The translations under genes and the position numbers were made by a program. From Thalassospira alkalitolerans (GTDB lineage Bacteria > Pseudomonadota > Alphaproteobacteria > Rhodospirillales > Thalassospiraceae), in assembly GCF_002115745.1 (NCBI RefSeq), contig NZ_JFKB01000006.1, forward strand, positions 124,001 through 188,000: a stretch of DNA of 64,000 bases. Reading direction: 5' to 3'. The notes beneath the pieces are model-generated. The model saw only the letters and a list, made by a program, of their open reading frames with translations, did not search any database and was not told where the DNA came from. Positions within the stretch are counted from its first letter, which is position 1. Every line of letters begins with the position of its first letter. Positions 18,077 to 26,501 of this stretch are shown here, piece after piece.

Positions 18077-20149
18077 ATGAAACTCTTACGGAGAAATTAT
18101 CAAGGCGCTGTTGTCACAGGCACGTCCATGATTGCCGCGGGGATTTTGGCACTGTTACCGACAATAATCCTGGCCACAGATACCCATGCAGCAACGAACG
18201 GGCGCATTGCAGAAAACCCTGCAGAAGCGGCCCTGACAGATCGTGACGGCAATCCTTTACCTGATAGCGAAACGGTCCTAAAAAATTTGGCCACCATGCC
18301 CGCCACCCGGGGTCCTGGGAACCAGATATATTACAATTTAAATGTCACCTTCACCGAAGGCAAAATCTATAACCCCACGACGGATCAATATGACGCGGTG
18401 AAATTGCGCTCGCTTGTCGGGGACGTCACCAGCGAAAAAACGCCCTTTGTGGGACCTGAAGTCAATATTTGGCCTGGCGAAACATTCCGCCTGACATTGA
18501 ACAATCAATTACCCGATGACCCTAGCTGCTATAATGACGAACAACCCCCCAATATGAACATGTCCCCCAACACGCCGCATTGTTTCAACGGCACCAACAT
18601 GCATACCCATGGCTTATGGATCAGCCCAACGGGCAATAGCGACAATGTCCTTTTGAAGATCGATCCATCCGTTTCATTTCAATACGAATATAACATTCCG
18701 ACCGACCACCCGGCCGGAACATTCTGGTATCATCCCCATCTGCATGGATCGACCGCGCTTCAGGTATCAAGTGGCATGAGCGGCGCCTTGATCATTCATG
18801 GCAATCGTTTGCCCGAGAAAAAGGGTGAAGCCGTCAAAACCGGCGATATCGATACGCTTTTGCGAAATGAAGACGGAACGCCCTTTAAAGAACGTGTCGT
18901 CCTGTTCCAGCAAAACACCTATGCCTGCCTTCAAAATGAAAATGACACAGATCCCCAATCCATCTGGAACTGCAAGCAAGGCCAAACCGGCGAGATCGAA
19001 AATTACAGCCTGCAATTTGGTCCGGGCACATGGAATTCTTCTGGCCGTTACACCATGATCAACGGCAAAGTCATCCCCTATTTCAAAGACATTCAAACTG
19101 GCGATGTCGAACGGTGGCGCTTCATCCATGCCGGGGTCAGGGACACGATCAATCTGCGCTTTCAAAAACTCGCGACCGATGCCTCAGAAGAAGAAATCGA
19201 AAAAGCCTATAAAGCAGCTATATCGGCCGACGAAAAGCAGGCTTTAGTCGATAAATATTGCAGCGGCACAATTGTCGAACAAACCTTGATCGCAACCGAT
19301 GGCCTGACACGCGCCCAGGCGTCCTTCCAGGATGAAACCGTTTTCCAACCTGGATATCGCGAAGACATGCTGTTGTCTTTTACCGAGCCAGGAAACTATT
19401 GCATGATCGATTACAAACTGAACACAGGCCAAACCATCAATGAACAGCAACATAAGGCAGAGATTCTTGCACTTGTCATGGTATCAGGCGAACCGGCACA
19501 ACACGGATCACGACGCATCATTTCAGACAAGTTGATCGTCACTGCTGAAAATTTCATGCCGGCCAACTTACAATCGACCATCGCACAAGACCTGAAAGAC
19601 AATTTAAAATTATCATCCTTCGTTCCCCACCCAACAATCAAGGATGACGAGGTAAAAGGCGAAAGAACCATTGCCTTTAACATCGATACAAGCACGACCC
19701 CTGCAAAATTCCAGATCGGCGAATTGGACCTGAAACCTGACAATCAACCCTATTCCATCAAAAATGCGGCTTCTTATCAAAGTGACGTCATCAATCAGAA
19801 ACTGGCCTTAAATAACGTCGAAGAATGGAAAATCGGCTCTACCCTTGCCGGGCACCCGTTCCACATCCACGTCAATCCATTTCAAATCGTTTCAGTCCTT
19901 GATGAAAAAGGCAAAGACGTCACGCAAGACAAAGACAGCCAATATTACGGATATGCCGGTGTGTGGCGCGATACCATCTTTGTCCAACAAGATTACCTGA
20001 TCACCATGCGCACCCGCTACCAACGCTATATCGGAGAATTCGTCCTGCATTGTCACATCCTTGATCACGAAGATCAGGGCATGATGCAAAATGTTGGCAT
20101 TTATCTGACAAATGGGCGCGGCAATATATCGACTGGCGGGCATCATTAA
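18077..20149 (+). CDS. Periplasmic multicopper oxidase (laccase-like)
   Basis: A 690-residue exported oxidase. The N-terminus MKLLRRNYQGAVVTG has a twin-Arg pair, and the hydrophobic core ends near THA-AT, so export is by Tat or Sec. Copper-binding motifs are complete: HTHGLWI (about residue 176), HPHLHG (His219, 221, 223), HPFHIHVNPF (His593, 596, 598) and HCHILDHEDQGMM with Cys659, His664 and axial Met669. It should couple one-electron oxidation of a phenol or metal ion to reduction of oxygen to water. At 690 residues it is longer than CueO-type enzymes (about 500); a helical segment after KLATDASEEEIEKA may be the insert. Base composition is a little A+T-rich relative to neighbours. The Met-rich lipoprotein gene follows after a terminator. 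Confidence 0.93.
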   Translation: MKLLRRNYQGAVVTGTSMIAAGILALLPTIILATDTHAATNGRIAENPAEAALTDRDGNPLPDSETVLKNLATMPATRGPGNQIYYNLNVTFTEGKIYNPTTDQYDAVKLRSLVGDVTSEKTPFVGPEVNIWPGETFRLTLNNQLPDDPSCYNDEQPPNMNMSPNTPHCFNGTNMHTHGLWISPTGNSDNVLLKIDPSVSFQYEYNIPTDHPAGTFWYHPHLHGSTALQVSSGMSGALIIHGNRLPEKKGEAVKTGDIDTLLRNEDGTPFKERVVLFQQNTYACLQNENDTDPQSIWNCKQGQTGEIENYSLQFGPGTWNSSGRYTMINGKVIPYFKDIQTGDVERWRFIHAGVRDTINLRFQKLATDASEEEIEKAYKAAISADEKQALVDKYCSGTIVEQTLIATDGLTRAQASFQDETVFQPGYREDMLLSFTEPGNYCMIDYKLNTGQTINEQQHKAEILALVMVSGEPAQHGSRRIISDKLIVTAENFMPANLQSTIAQDLKDNLKLSSFVPHPTIKDDEVKGERTIAFNIDTSTTPAKFQIGELDLKPDNQPYSIKNAASYQSDVINQKLALNNVEEWKIGSTLAGHPFHIHVNPFQIVSVLDEKGKDVTQDKDSQYYGYAGVWRDTIFVQQDYLITMRTRYQRYIGEFVLHCHILDHEDQGMMQNVGIYLTNGRGNISTGGHH

Positions 20150-20180
20150 CCCTCTACGGGGAAAGCCTTCCAAGGAACAG

Positions 20181-20219
20181 AAAAACCACAGGCGCTCTTC
20201 ATGGCATCTGTGGTTTTTT
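20181..20219 (+). terminator. Intrinsic terminator of the multicopper oxidase gene
   Basis: Arms AAAAACCACAG and CTGTGGTTTTT enclose a 16-base loop and end in a T run. It starts about 30 bases after the stop codon. Confidence 0.88.
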
Positions 20220-20489
20220 GCTTAAACCAGCCCGTTTGAACATCAAAAGCAGGCCGTTTTCATAAGATGCGCCCTTCAGGCACAAATCATATCGCGCCTG
20301 AAAGCGACCATTGAAAATCCCGACGGGGCGTTTAAGACACCGGAAACTGTCACGTGCCCTTTTCTGGACATGGCCCGCAACAAGGTTCAATATATTCCCA
20401 AGCAAAAGCAAGGCCGTACAATAAACGGCCAGATCAAAACACGGGAACGGCCAGATGCATCATCCGCGTCAAGGCCCAAGGAGCAAGTC
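20220..20489. other. Gene-free stretch before the Met-rich lipoprotein
   Basis: About 270 bases without a convincing gene. A frame open from 20370 runs into the lipoprotein but has no ribosome site and an unrelated composition. I see nothing else definite. Confidence 0.5.
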
Positions 20490-21125
20490 ATGATGATCCA
20501 AAGCACTGCTGCTCTAACCGGTCTGGTTATGGCAGCCGGCCTGCTTTCTGGCTGTGTACAGCCGATGACCGCACAAGACAGTCAACCGGCCGCTGTCGGC
20601 GATATCTTAACGCCATGGGGCACATCGATCCCATCATCCAATCCCCAGACGCCAGCAATGCCTTCGAAAGAAGGCGCAGGTGCAGGCATGCCCGCAAGCC
20701 CCCCCACTGATGACAATTTTGTCATGGCCCCCGACGCAAAAAAAACGGCCATCACCGATATGCAACGCCAACAGGTTGACGAAGCCCGCATCGCACTTGG
20801 CATCCTTGACCGTATGGCACAACGTTGCGTCCAACAACGTGACGAAGCCGCCTGCAATACGCTTCAAGCCAACTGGGCGGACCTGTCCCAACAGCTCCAT
20901 AAAAGCCTTGCGATCATTTCGGGTGACACGGCCATGGGGATGAATTCAAACAGCATGCCGATCATGGGCGATCCAACAACAATGGGCACCCCGCAAATCA
21001 CATCGCCCGCCCTCCCTGCAACCGGCGCCCCCGCATCAACCCTGCCGATGAAAACCATGCCTGATAACGGTTCGCCAACCATGGAAAAACTCATTCCAAT
21101 GACCCAGCCCACCGTTGACGGTTAG
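20490..21125 (+). CDS. Putative lipoprotein with Met-rich C-terminus
   Basis: A 211-residue protein I do not recognise as a named family. A lipoprotein signal is clear: hydrophobic residues 7-19, then the lipobox LSGC with acylated Cys22, so it should be membrane-anchored on the periplasmic side. A Pro/Ala/Ser-rich stretch (residues 25-80) is probably disordered. Residues about 85-150 form a helical pair around QRCVQQRDEAACNTLQANW with two Cys. The last 60 residues are Met-, Pro- and Thr-rich (for example MGMNSNSMPIMGDPTTMG), a composition often seen in copper-binding regions. The start is ATG 20490, with AAGGAG six bases upstream. Its place behind a multicopper oxidase makes copper handling a reasonable guess only. 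Confidence 0.75.
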   Translation: MMIQSTAALTGLVMAAGLLSGCVQPMTAQDSQPAAVGDILTPWGTSIPSSNPQTPAMPSKEGAGAGMPASPPTDDNFVMAPDAKKTAITDMQRQQVDEARIALGILDRMAQRCVQQRDEAACNTLQANWADLSQQLHKSLAIISGDTAMGMNSNSMPIMGDPTTMGTPQITSPALPATGAPASTLPMKTMPDNGSPTMEKLIPMTQPTVDG

Positions 21126-21303
21126 GGACAAATATCTGGCGTTCGCATTCTCGCGCCAAAGAACCGAAACAAACTTGGCATCCACACCTCATGCCATTTG
21201 AGATAGAACAAAGACCACCACCGCCAATCGCATTAGAGTGCTTCTCATAACCACGCGGTCACCTTGATTTAAGGCGACCTTACTCGGAATAGGAGACTGG
21301 CAG

Positions 21304-22146
21304 ATGTATCGGGATATCCTTGTTCACGTTGATAATTCAGCCCCTTGTGCGGAACGACTTTCGGTCGCACTGAAAGTTGCCAAGGCGCACAAAGCGCATC
21401 TGACGGGGCTGTTTCTTCTGCCCTATGCTGAAATTCCGCGTTTCATGGAAGTTCAGATTTCTCAGGAAATCATCAATCAGCAACGCGCTGCCATGGCCGA
21501 ATCCGGCAAAGCCGCCGAGCAAGAATTTATCAAAGCCTGCGAAGCCGCCGGTGTTGCCTATAGCTGGCAGCAAACGCCATGTTCGGCTGCTGAAATTGCC
21601 GACACTGTCGCAATGTATGCCCGCCACCACGATCTGACCGTTCTGGGCCAATATGACCCCGACAGCCCCGATCCCGCATCGACCTCGGAAATGCCCGACA
21701 AAACCATCCTGACGGCGGGCACCCCGGTTCTGGTCGTGCCCTATGCCGGGCGTTTCGAAACCGTTGGCGATCGTGTCATGGTCGCGTGGAAACCTTACCG
21801 CGAAGCTGTGCGGGCGATGAATGACGGCATGGCCTTCCTTGAAAATGCCAAATCCGCCTTGGTCCTGTGTGCTGATCCGAACAAGGGCGCGCGCGATAGT
21901 ATCCCGGTTCCCGGTGTTGATATTGGTGCACGTCTTGAACGCCATGGCATCAATGTCCGCAAGGAAAACATGAATGCAACGGGCATCAGCGTTGGCGACC
22001 TGCTTCTGTCGCGGGCTGCGGATGAAAGCATTGATCTGATCATCTGCGGCGCCTATGGCCGCCCGCGCCTGCGCGAATTGATGATGGGTGGTGTAACGCA
22101 ACACCTTCTGCGTCACATGACCGTCCCGGTTCTGATGTCGCACTAG
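21304..22146 (+). CDS. Universal stress protein, tandem UspA domains
   Basis: A 280-residue cytosolic protein with two Usp folds. The first begins MYRDILVHVDNSAPCAERLS, the second near residue 155 with DRVMVAWKPYREAVRAM. The end LIICGAYGRPRLRELMMGGV followed by TQHLLRHMTVPVLMSH is the ATP-binding type closing motif (G-x2-G-x9-G-S/T-like), with Thr in place of the usual Ser. Members are induced by stress and starvation. A Shine-Dalgarno-like AGGAG lies about nine bases before ATG 21304. A terminator follows. A second two-domain Usp lies at 30466-31323. Confidence 0.92.
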   Translation: MYRDILVHVDNSAPCAERLSVALKVAKAHKAHLTGLFLLPYAEIPRFMEVQISQEIINQQRAAMAESGKAAEQEFIKACEAAGVAYSWQQTPCSAAEIADTVAMYARHHDLTVLGQYDPDSPDPASTSEMPDKTILTAGTPVLVVPYAGRFETVGDRVMVAWKPYREAVRAMNDGMAFLENAKSALVLCADPNKGARDSIPVPGVDIGARLERHGINVRKENMNATGISVGDLLLSRAADESIDLIICGAYGRPRLRELMMGGVTQHLLRHMTVPVLMSH

Positions 22147-22195
22147 GCTTTGGGCAGCACCTTTACAAAGGCTGTGCCATAACCGCATACATAAC

Positions 22196-22231
22196 AAACC
22201 GGTCGGAAATTTTCCGGCCGGTTTTATTTTT
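22196..22231 (+). terminator. Intrinsic terminator after the stress-protein gene
   Basis: AAACCGGTCGG and CCGGCCGGTTT arms around AAATTTT, followed by a T-rich run (TTATTTTT). Confidence 0.85.
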
Positions 22232-22351
22232 GCCATCCGGCAACAGGACTTACGCCCCAAAGCACGCCAACAAATGATTTCCAAGCCACAAATAGCTGAC
22301 TAAAGTGCTTGAAATCATCAGGATCACACCTGCACGAAACAGAGGTTCGCC

Positions 22352-23752
22352 ATGCCCATAAACGCCACCACCACCACCACCGCCCCGAACGCCAAAGGCA
22401 ATTCTGCTGCCAGCCGCGATATCGCAAGCTACCTGCATCCCTATACCAATTTCGCGGCCCACGAAAAGAACGGCCCGCATATCATCACCAAGGGTCACGG
22501 CATCTATGTGACCGATGACAACGGCAAAAGCTTTATCGAAGGCATGGCCGGACTTTGGTGTGCGTCGCTTGGCTTTAACGAGAAACGCCTGGTTGCGGCC
22601 GCGACAAAACAGCTTGAAACCCTGCCCTATTACCATACCTTTGCCTCGCGCAGCACCAACCCGGCGATTGATCTGGCGGAAAAGCTGCTGGAACTCGTAC
22701 CGGTACCGATGTCCAAGGTCTTCTTTGCCAATAGCGGCTCCGAAGCGACCGATTCTGCGGTCAAGATGGTCTGGTATTATCACAATGCGATTGGCCTGCC
22801 CGAAAAGAAGAAAATCATCTCGCGCAAAAAGGGCTATCACGGGGTGACCGTTGCGGCGGCTTCGATGACCGGTCTTCCGGGCAACCACAAAATGTTCGAC
22901 CTGCCGATTGACCGCATTCTTCACACCGAAACGCCGCATTATTGGCGCGAAGCCCAACCCGGCGAAGAAGAAGAGGATTTCGCCACCCGTCTGGCCGAAC
23001 AGCTCGAAGACCTGATCCAGGCCGAAGGCCCCGAAACCATCGGGGCGTTTATCGCCGAGCCGATCATGGGTGCTGGTGGTGTCATTGTTCCGCCGCGCAC
23101 CTATTTCGAAAAAATTCAGGCCGTTTTGGATCGCTACGATATCCTGTTTATTGCCGATGAAGTCATTTGTGGCTTTGGCCGTACCGGACGGATGTTTGCC
23201 ACCGAAACCTTCCGCCTCAAACCCGATATGATCACCGTCGCCAAACAGCTGTCATCGGCCTATCAGCCGATTTCGGCCCTGTTTATCAATGAAAAAATCT
23301 ATCAGGCGGCCAAAAAAGCATCCGATGAAATCGGCACCTTTGGCCATGGCTTTACCTATTCCGGGCATCCGGTGGCGGCCGCTGTGGCACTTGAAACCCT
23401 GCGTATTTACGAAGAAGACGGCATCATCGAACATGTTCGCAATGTCATGTCGCCGTTCCAAAAACGCCTGAAAGACCTCAATAAATTCGACCATGTCGGC
23501 GAAACGCGCGGTCGCGGCCTTTTAGGTGCATTTGAACTTGTCGATGACAAATGCCTGAAAACCGCAATCGCGCCTGCCGGTTCGGCCGGCAAGGCCGTTT
23601 CTGAGAAATGCATGGAACACGGTGTGATCCTGCGCGCCCTTGGCGACACGGTCGCCTTCTGCCCGCCGCTGATCATTACCGAAGAACAGGTCCATGACAT
23701 GTTCGACAAAGTCGAAGCCGCCCTTGGCGAATGGCATTCAAGCCTCGGCTGA
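22352..23752 (+). CDS. Class III aminotransferase, omega-transaminase type (aspartate aminotransferase family)
   Basis: A 466-residue PLP enzyme. KVFFANSGSEATDSAVKMVW binds the cofactor phosphate, GYHGVTVAAASMTG is a family motif, IADEVICGFGRTGRMFAT holds the Asp that contacts the PLP ring nitrogen, and MITVAKQLSSAYQP holds the Schiff-base lysine at about residue 298. The sequence is in the group of omega-amino acid/putrescine/taurine:pyruvate transaminases, which move an amino group from a terminal amine to pyruvate. The amine cannot be chosen from sequence alone. The first 20 residues are Thr/Ala/Asn-rich and probably unstructured. GAGG precedes ATG 22352. It stands alone. Confidence 0.92.
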   Translation: MPINATTTTTAPNAKGNSAASRDIASYLHPYTNFAAHEKNGPHIITKGHGIYVTDDNGKSFIEGMAGLWCASLGFNEKRLVAAATKQLETLPYYHTFASRSTNPAIDLAEKLLELVPVPMSKVFFANSGSEATDSAVKMVWYYHNAIGLPEKKKIISRKKGYHGVTVAAASMTGLPGNHKMFDLPIDRILHTETPHYWREAQPGEEEEDFATRLAEQLEDLIQAEGPETIGAFIAEPIMGAGGVIVPPRTYFEKIQAVLDRYDILFIADEVICGFGRTGRMFATETFRLKPDMITVAKQLSSAYQPISALFINEKIYQAAKKASDEIGTFGHGFTYSGHPVAAAVALETLRIYEEDGIIEHVRNVMSPFQKRLKDLNKFDHVGETRGRGLLGAFELVDDKCLKTAIAPAGSAGKAVSEKCMEHGVILRALGDTVAFCPPLIITEEQVHDMFDKVEAALGEWHSSLG

Positions 23753-23772
23753 TCAACCTATCGGCATCGGCA

Positions 23773-23812
23773 ACAGCGTTTCATCTGGTTTCAACCACCA
23801 GATGAAACGCTG
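23773..23812. terminator. Long hairpin after the aminotransferase
   Basis: Perfect 16-base arms, CAGCGTTTCATCTGGT and ACCAGATGAAACGCTG, around TTCAACC. There is no T run after it on the plus strand, so it may stabilise the 3' end or act with another factor rather than being a simple intrinsic terminator. Confidence 0.5.
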
Positions 23813-23858
23813 CTCAACCTTTGATTTAAATCCCTGAAAACAAATACTTGGCTCAAAA

Positions 23859-23890
23859 AACCCGCTATATTTTGAAAAATATAGCGGGTT
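23859..23890 (-). terminator. Hairpin with a T run on the minus strand only
   Basis: Arms AACCCGCTATATTTT and AAAATATAGCGGGTT. Read on the minus strand the stem is followed by TTTTT, as in an intrinsic terminator. On the plus strand it is followed only by GCTT. No minus-strand gene is recognisable upstream, so any transcript ending here would be non-coding. Confidence 0.5.
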
Positions 23891-23936
23891 GCTTAGCACC
23901 CGAAACAGGCAGATTGATCCGGTCGATAGTTTAAAT

Positions 23937-23964
23937 CACATGTTTAAATCGATTTAATTATGTG
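23937..23964. promoter_or_regulatory. 28-base AT-rich hyphenated palindrome
   Basis: Arms CACAT and ATGTG flank a perfect 14-base core, TTAAATCGATTTAA. Twelve of fourteen positions in each half are symmetric. It looks like the site of a dimeric regulator. Neither the regulator nor the gene it controls is known. Confidence 0.45.
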
Positions 23965-24149
23965 CTGGAAACCCCTTCAAAACCTTGCAAAATGTCGCCA
24001 ATCGCGCCAAATTGAAACCGAACCTTAAACGCGAAACAATACAAGCTCGCGAATAAGACCGAGATCGACACACAACAATATGGAACGCCTTCTTTGTCAT
24101 CGTGGTTCGCGAAGAAGTTTAAAGTGAAACTGGAATCGCTTTAATTTTT

Positions 24150-24163
24150 TTGACAAGGGTCAA
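24150..24163 (+). promoter_or_regulatory. FNR/FnrL-type site upstream of hemA
   Basis: TTGAC-AAGG-GTCAA is a perfect dyad that fits the FNR consensus TTGAT-N4-ATCAA with one symmetric change. It lies 155 bases before the hemA ATG. Oxygen control of hemA by FnrL is established in Rhodobacter; here it is inferred from the motif. Confidence 0.6.
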
Positions 24164-24317
24164 TGCCAAACCGGGCGCCATGCCCGATAAGGATACGATC
24201 AAGACCCGGTCGAACGGGACCATGCTGATCCGGATATAACGTCATATCGGGATAAGACCAGAGCTTCGCATCAGGGATCCCGATCCCGCACGAAGAGACA
24301 GGCGAAAGACACAAAAC

Positions 24318-25535
24318 ATGAATTATAACACCTTCTTCAAAGACGCGTTGTCCGGCCTTAAGGCCGAAGGCCGTTATCGCGTGTTCGCCAATCTTGAACG
24401 TATCGTCGGCGAGTTTCCCAAGGCCCTTTATCATCCGGGCAATGGCGAAGCCGCGCGTAAGATTACTGTCTGGTGTTCAAACGACTATCTCGGCATGGGT
24501 CAGCACCCCAAGGTTCTTGAAGCCATGCAAAACGCCATCACGGGTCAGGGTGGCGGTGCCGGTGGCACACGCAATATTTCCGGCTCCAACCACCTGCATG
24601 TCGCGCTCGAGAATGAGCTCGCCGATCTGCATGGCAAGGAAGCCGCCCTTTTGATGACATCGGGCTATGTCGCCAATTGGACGACATTATCGACTCTTGG
24701 GTCGAAACTGCCCGATTGCGTTATCATTTCCGATGAATTCAACCACAATTCTATGATCGAAGGCATGCGCCATTCCAAGGCGGAACGCCGCATCTGGAAA
24801 CATAACGACGTCGAAGACCTTGAACGTGTCCTGCGTGATCTTGGCCCGGAACGCGCCAAGATCGTTGCGTTTGAATCAGTTTATTCGATGGATGGCGATA
24901 TCGCCCCGATTGCCGAGATTCTTGACCTTTGCGAAAAATACAATGCGATTTCCTATCTCGACGAAGTCCATGCGGTTGGCATGTACGGTCCGCGTGGCGG
25001 TGGTGTTGCCGAACGCGACGGCGTGATGGATCGTGTTGACATCGTTCAGGGCACCTTGGCCAAGGCATTTGGCGTAATTGGCGGCTATGTCGCGGCCAAA
25101 CATGAAATCGTCGATTTCGTCCGCAGTTTTGGCAACGGCTTTATCTTTACCAGTTCCCACCCGCCCAGCATTGCGGCCGGTGCGCTAGCATCAGTCCGCC
25201 ACCTTAAAGACAGCAACGCCGAACGCAAGTCCCAAAAAGAACGCGCTGAAACGCTGCGCGAACGCATGCGTGATGCAGGCCTTCCGGTTATGGATGCGCC
25301 CAGTCACATCGTGCCCTTGATGGTTGGCGATGCCAGCATGTGCAAAGAAGCAAGCGACCGCCTGCTGTTTGATCACGACATCTATGTTCAGCCGATCAAT
25401 TATCCAACCGTGCCGCGCGGTACCGAACGCCTGCGCTTTACGCCCGGCCCATTGCATAATGATGAACTGGTCGATCACCTGATCGACTCGCTTCTTGCCG
25501 TCTGGGGCCAGCTCGGCATTTCCAAGGCGGCCTAA
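24318..25535 (+). CDS. hemA: 5-aminolevulinate synthase HemA
   Basis: A 405-residue PLP enzyme that condenses succinyl-CoA and glycine to 5-aminolevulinate, the first step of tetrapyrrole synthesis by the Shemin pathway of alphaproteobacteria. Visible are [20 protein letters not shown], the glycine-rich [36 protein letters not shown] and the cofactor lysine in [13 protein letters not shown] at residue 249. Length and motif order match the bacterial enzymes throughout. It stands alone between an unusually structured upstream region with an FNR-type site and a strong terminator. Confidence 0.97.
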   Translation: MNYNTFFKDALSGLKAEGRYRVFANLERIVGEFPKALYHPGNGEAARKITVWCSNDYLGMGQHPKVLEAMQNAITGQGGGAGGTRNISGSNHLHVALENELADLHGKEAALLMTSGYVANWTTLSTLGSKLPDCVIISDEFNHNSMIEGMRHSKAERRIWKHNDVEDLERVLRDLGPERAKIVAFESVYSMDGDIAPIAEILDLCEKYNAISYLDEVHAVGMYGPRGGGVAERDGVMDRVDIVQGTLAKAFGVIGGYVAAKHEIVDFVRSFGNGFIFTSSHPPSIAAGALASVRHLKDSNAERKSQKERAETLRERMRDAGLPVMDAPSHIVPLMVGDASMCKEASDRLLFDHDIYVQPINYPTVPRGTERLRFTPGPLHNDELVDHLIDSLLAVWGQLGISKAA

Positions 25536-25601
25536 GCCCCCTCATTTGGATGCGGTTCCGATTTTAAAACCGTCCAAGACCCAAAATACATGTCCAAAAA
25601 C

Positions 25602-25634
25602 GTAAAACCGGCGCATTCCATGCGCCGGTTTTAC
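25602..25634. terminator. Terminator of hemA
   Basis: Perfect 14-base arms, GTAAAACCGGCGCA and TGCGCCGGTTTTAC, with a five-base loop. The arms carry their own T and A runs, so it can work in both directions. Confidence 0.85.
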
Positions 25635-25665
25635 ATTCCCGACAATATGCACATTCAACTTTGTG

Positions 25666-25684
25666 GTCAGTGTGCTAAACTGAC
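25666..25684. promoter_or_regulatory. Small dyad before the structured leader
   Basis: GTCAGT and ACTGAC arms with a seven-base spacer. It lies about 50 bases before the folded leader and could be an operator near its promoter. Weak evidence. Confidence 0.25.
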
Positions 25685-25733
25685 ATTGCTATGTTGAACC
25701 ATCGATTGAACGTTCGTTTTGTGATCAATGCGG

Positions 25734-25809
25734 GTTCCCTGCTCGCAGGAACTTCACCCCGAGTGGGGTGAGGAACGTATTCCTGTACCTGCACTCGGGG
25801 TTTTGAAGT
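25734..25809 (+). ncRNA. Folded RNA leader or small RNA before the Rnk-like pair
   Basis: Three hairpins can be drawn within 76 bases. First: GTTCCCTG with CAGGAAC, CTCG loop. Second: TCACCCC with GGGGTGA, GAGT loop (25754-25771). Third: AGGAA-CGTA-TTCCT (25771-25784). An alternative long stem pairs CCCCGAGTG (25757-25765) with CACTCGGGG (25792-25800), with outer ACTTCA/TGAAGT, and is followed by TTTT. The second hairpin and the long stem compete for the same bases, as in attenuators and riboswitches. It ends 60 bases before the first Rnk-like gene. I know no RNA family that matches. Confidence 0.5.
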
Positions 25810-25868
25810 CAAACCTTCAATGACCTTTGATGGACATCCTGCGGGATCGTCCGACAGACAGGATCACA

Positions 25869-26501
25869 ATGACAACGTTGAAAAACCATGCTTCGGGTGG
25901 CATCCCCCCGAACAGGAACAATCGCACCTCGCCGCTTGACCTTCGTATGCGCCATATCCACCGACCGCGCCAATTCAAGCGGTTGGAAGCTCTGCGCCCG
26001 ATGACAAGCTGGCTGTGTTCACAGGATTTTACCCGGCTTGAGAAAATGCGCCATGAATCCCCCCCGCTTGACCTTTTGTTGGGGCGGCTTCTTTGCACAA
26101 AACTGGCCGATGCACGTCTGCTCGATAGCGCCGGTGCTCCCCATCCTTACGCAGCCTTTGGGGACAATATTTCCTATTCCCTGAATGATCAGCCGCCACA
26201 AACTGCGTTACTTGGCATTCCCGAAACCCAATATGGCGATCTCTCAAATGATCAAGACAATCATCATGCCAACACCAATACCGGCTCAGGCAATCAGGCA
26301 TACCTTGACCTGCGCAGTTTTATTGGTCTGACCGTCATCGGGCTAAAACCGGGCCAACGCACCCGACTGCTTTCGGCCGATGGCACTGTCGGCACCCTGA
26401 CCCTTCACAGTATCAACCGCGCCCAATTCCCGACAATCCGCGCTGTCTGCGACCTTCATCGTCCAGATGGCTCAAATCTTATCCAAAAGGACCTTTCATG
26501 A
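25869..26501 (+). CDS. Divergent Rnk/GreA C-terminal-like protein
   Basis: A 210-residue protein, not named by an obvious motif. Its second half parallels the next gene and the Rnk family: helix SQDFTRLEKM and LGRLLCTKLADARLLDS at the N-side, then SFIGLTVIGLKPGQRTRLLS followed by TLTLHSI in the place of the family's SPLGxALLG-xGxxIxW...LxVxxV strand pattern. About 40 basic, Arg/Pro-rich residues precede this, and an Asn/His/Asp-rich loop (QDNHHANTNTGSG) interrupts the domain. I infer a divergent paralogue of Rnk. The start ATG 25869 has AGGA five bases upstream; ATG 25830 has none. The stop overlaps the next ATG, so the two are translationally coupled. Confidence 0.6.
   Translation: MTTLKNHASGGIPPNRNNRTSPLDLRMRHIHRPRQFKRLEALRPMTSWLCSQDFTRLEKMRHESPPLDLLLGRLLCTKLADARLLDSAGAPHPYAAFGDNISYSLNDQPPQTALLGIPETQYGDLSNDQDNHHANTNTGSGNQAYLDLRSFIGLTVIGLKPGQRTRLLSADGTVGTLTLHSINRAQFPTIRAVCDLHRPDGSNLIQKDLS

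Larger units (their letters stand above)
23753..24317. other. 565-base intergenic region upstream of hemA
   Basis: No protein-coding gene is convincing. The region holds two hairpins, a 28-base palindrome and an FNR-type site (entered separately), plus an imperfect CTTCTT/AAGAAG stem near 24089-24117. The density of dyads is unusual for this window. Confidence 0.7.

Noticed and set aside
24141-24434. A minus-strand frame of 97 codons overlapping the hemA start
   Set aside because: It overlaps the 5' end of hemA and has no ribosome site. A non-coding transcript is more likely if anything is made there.
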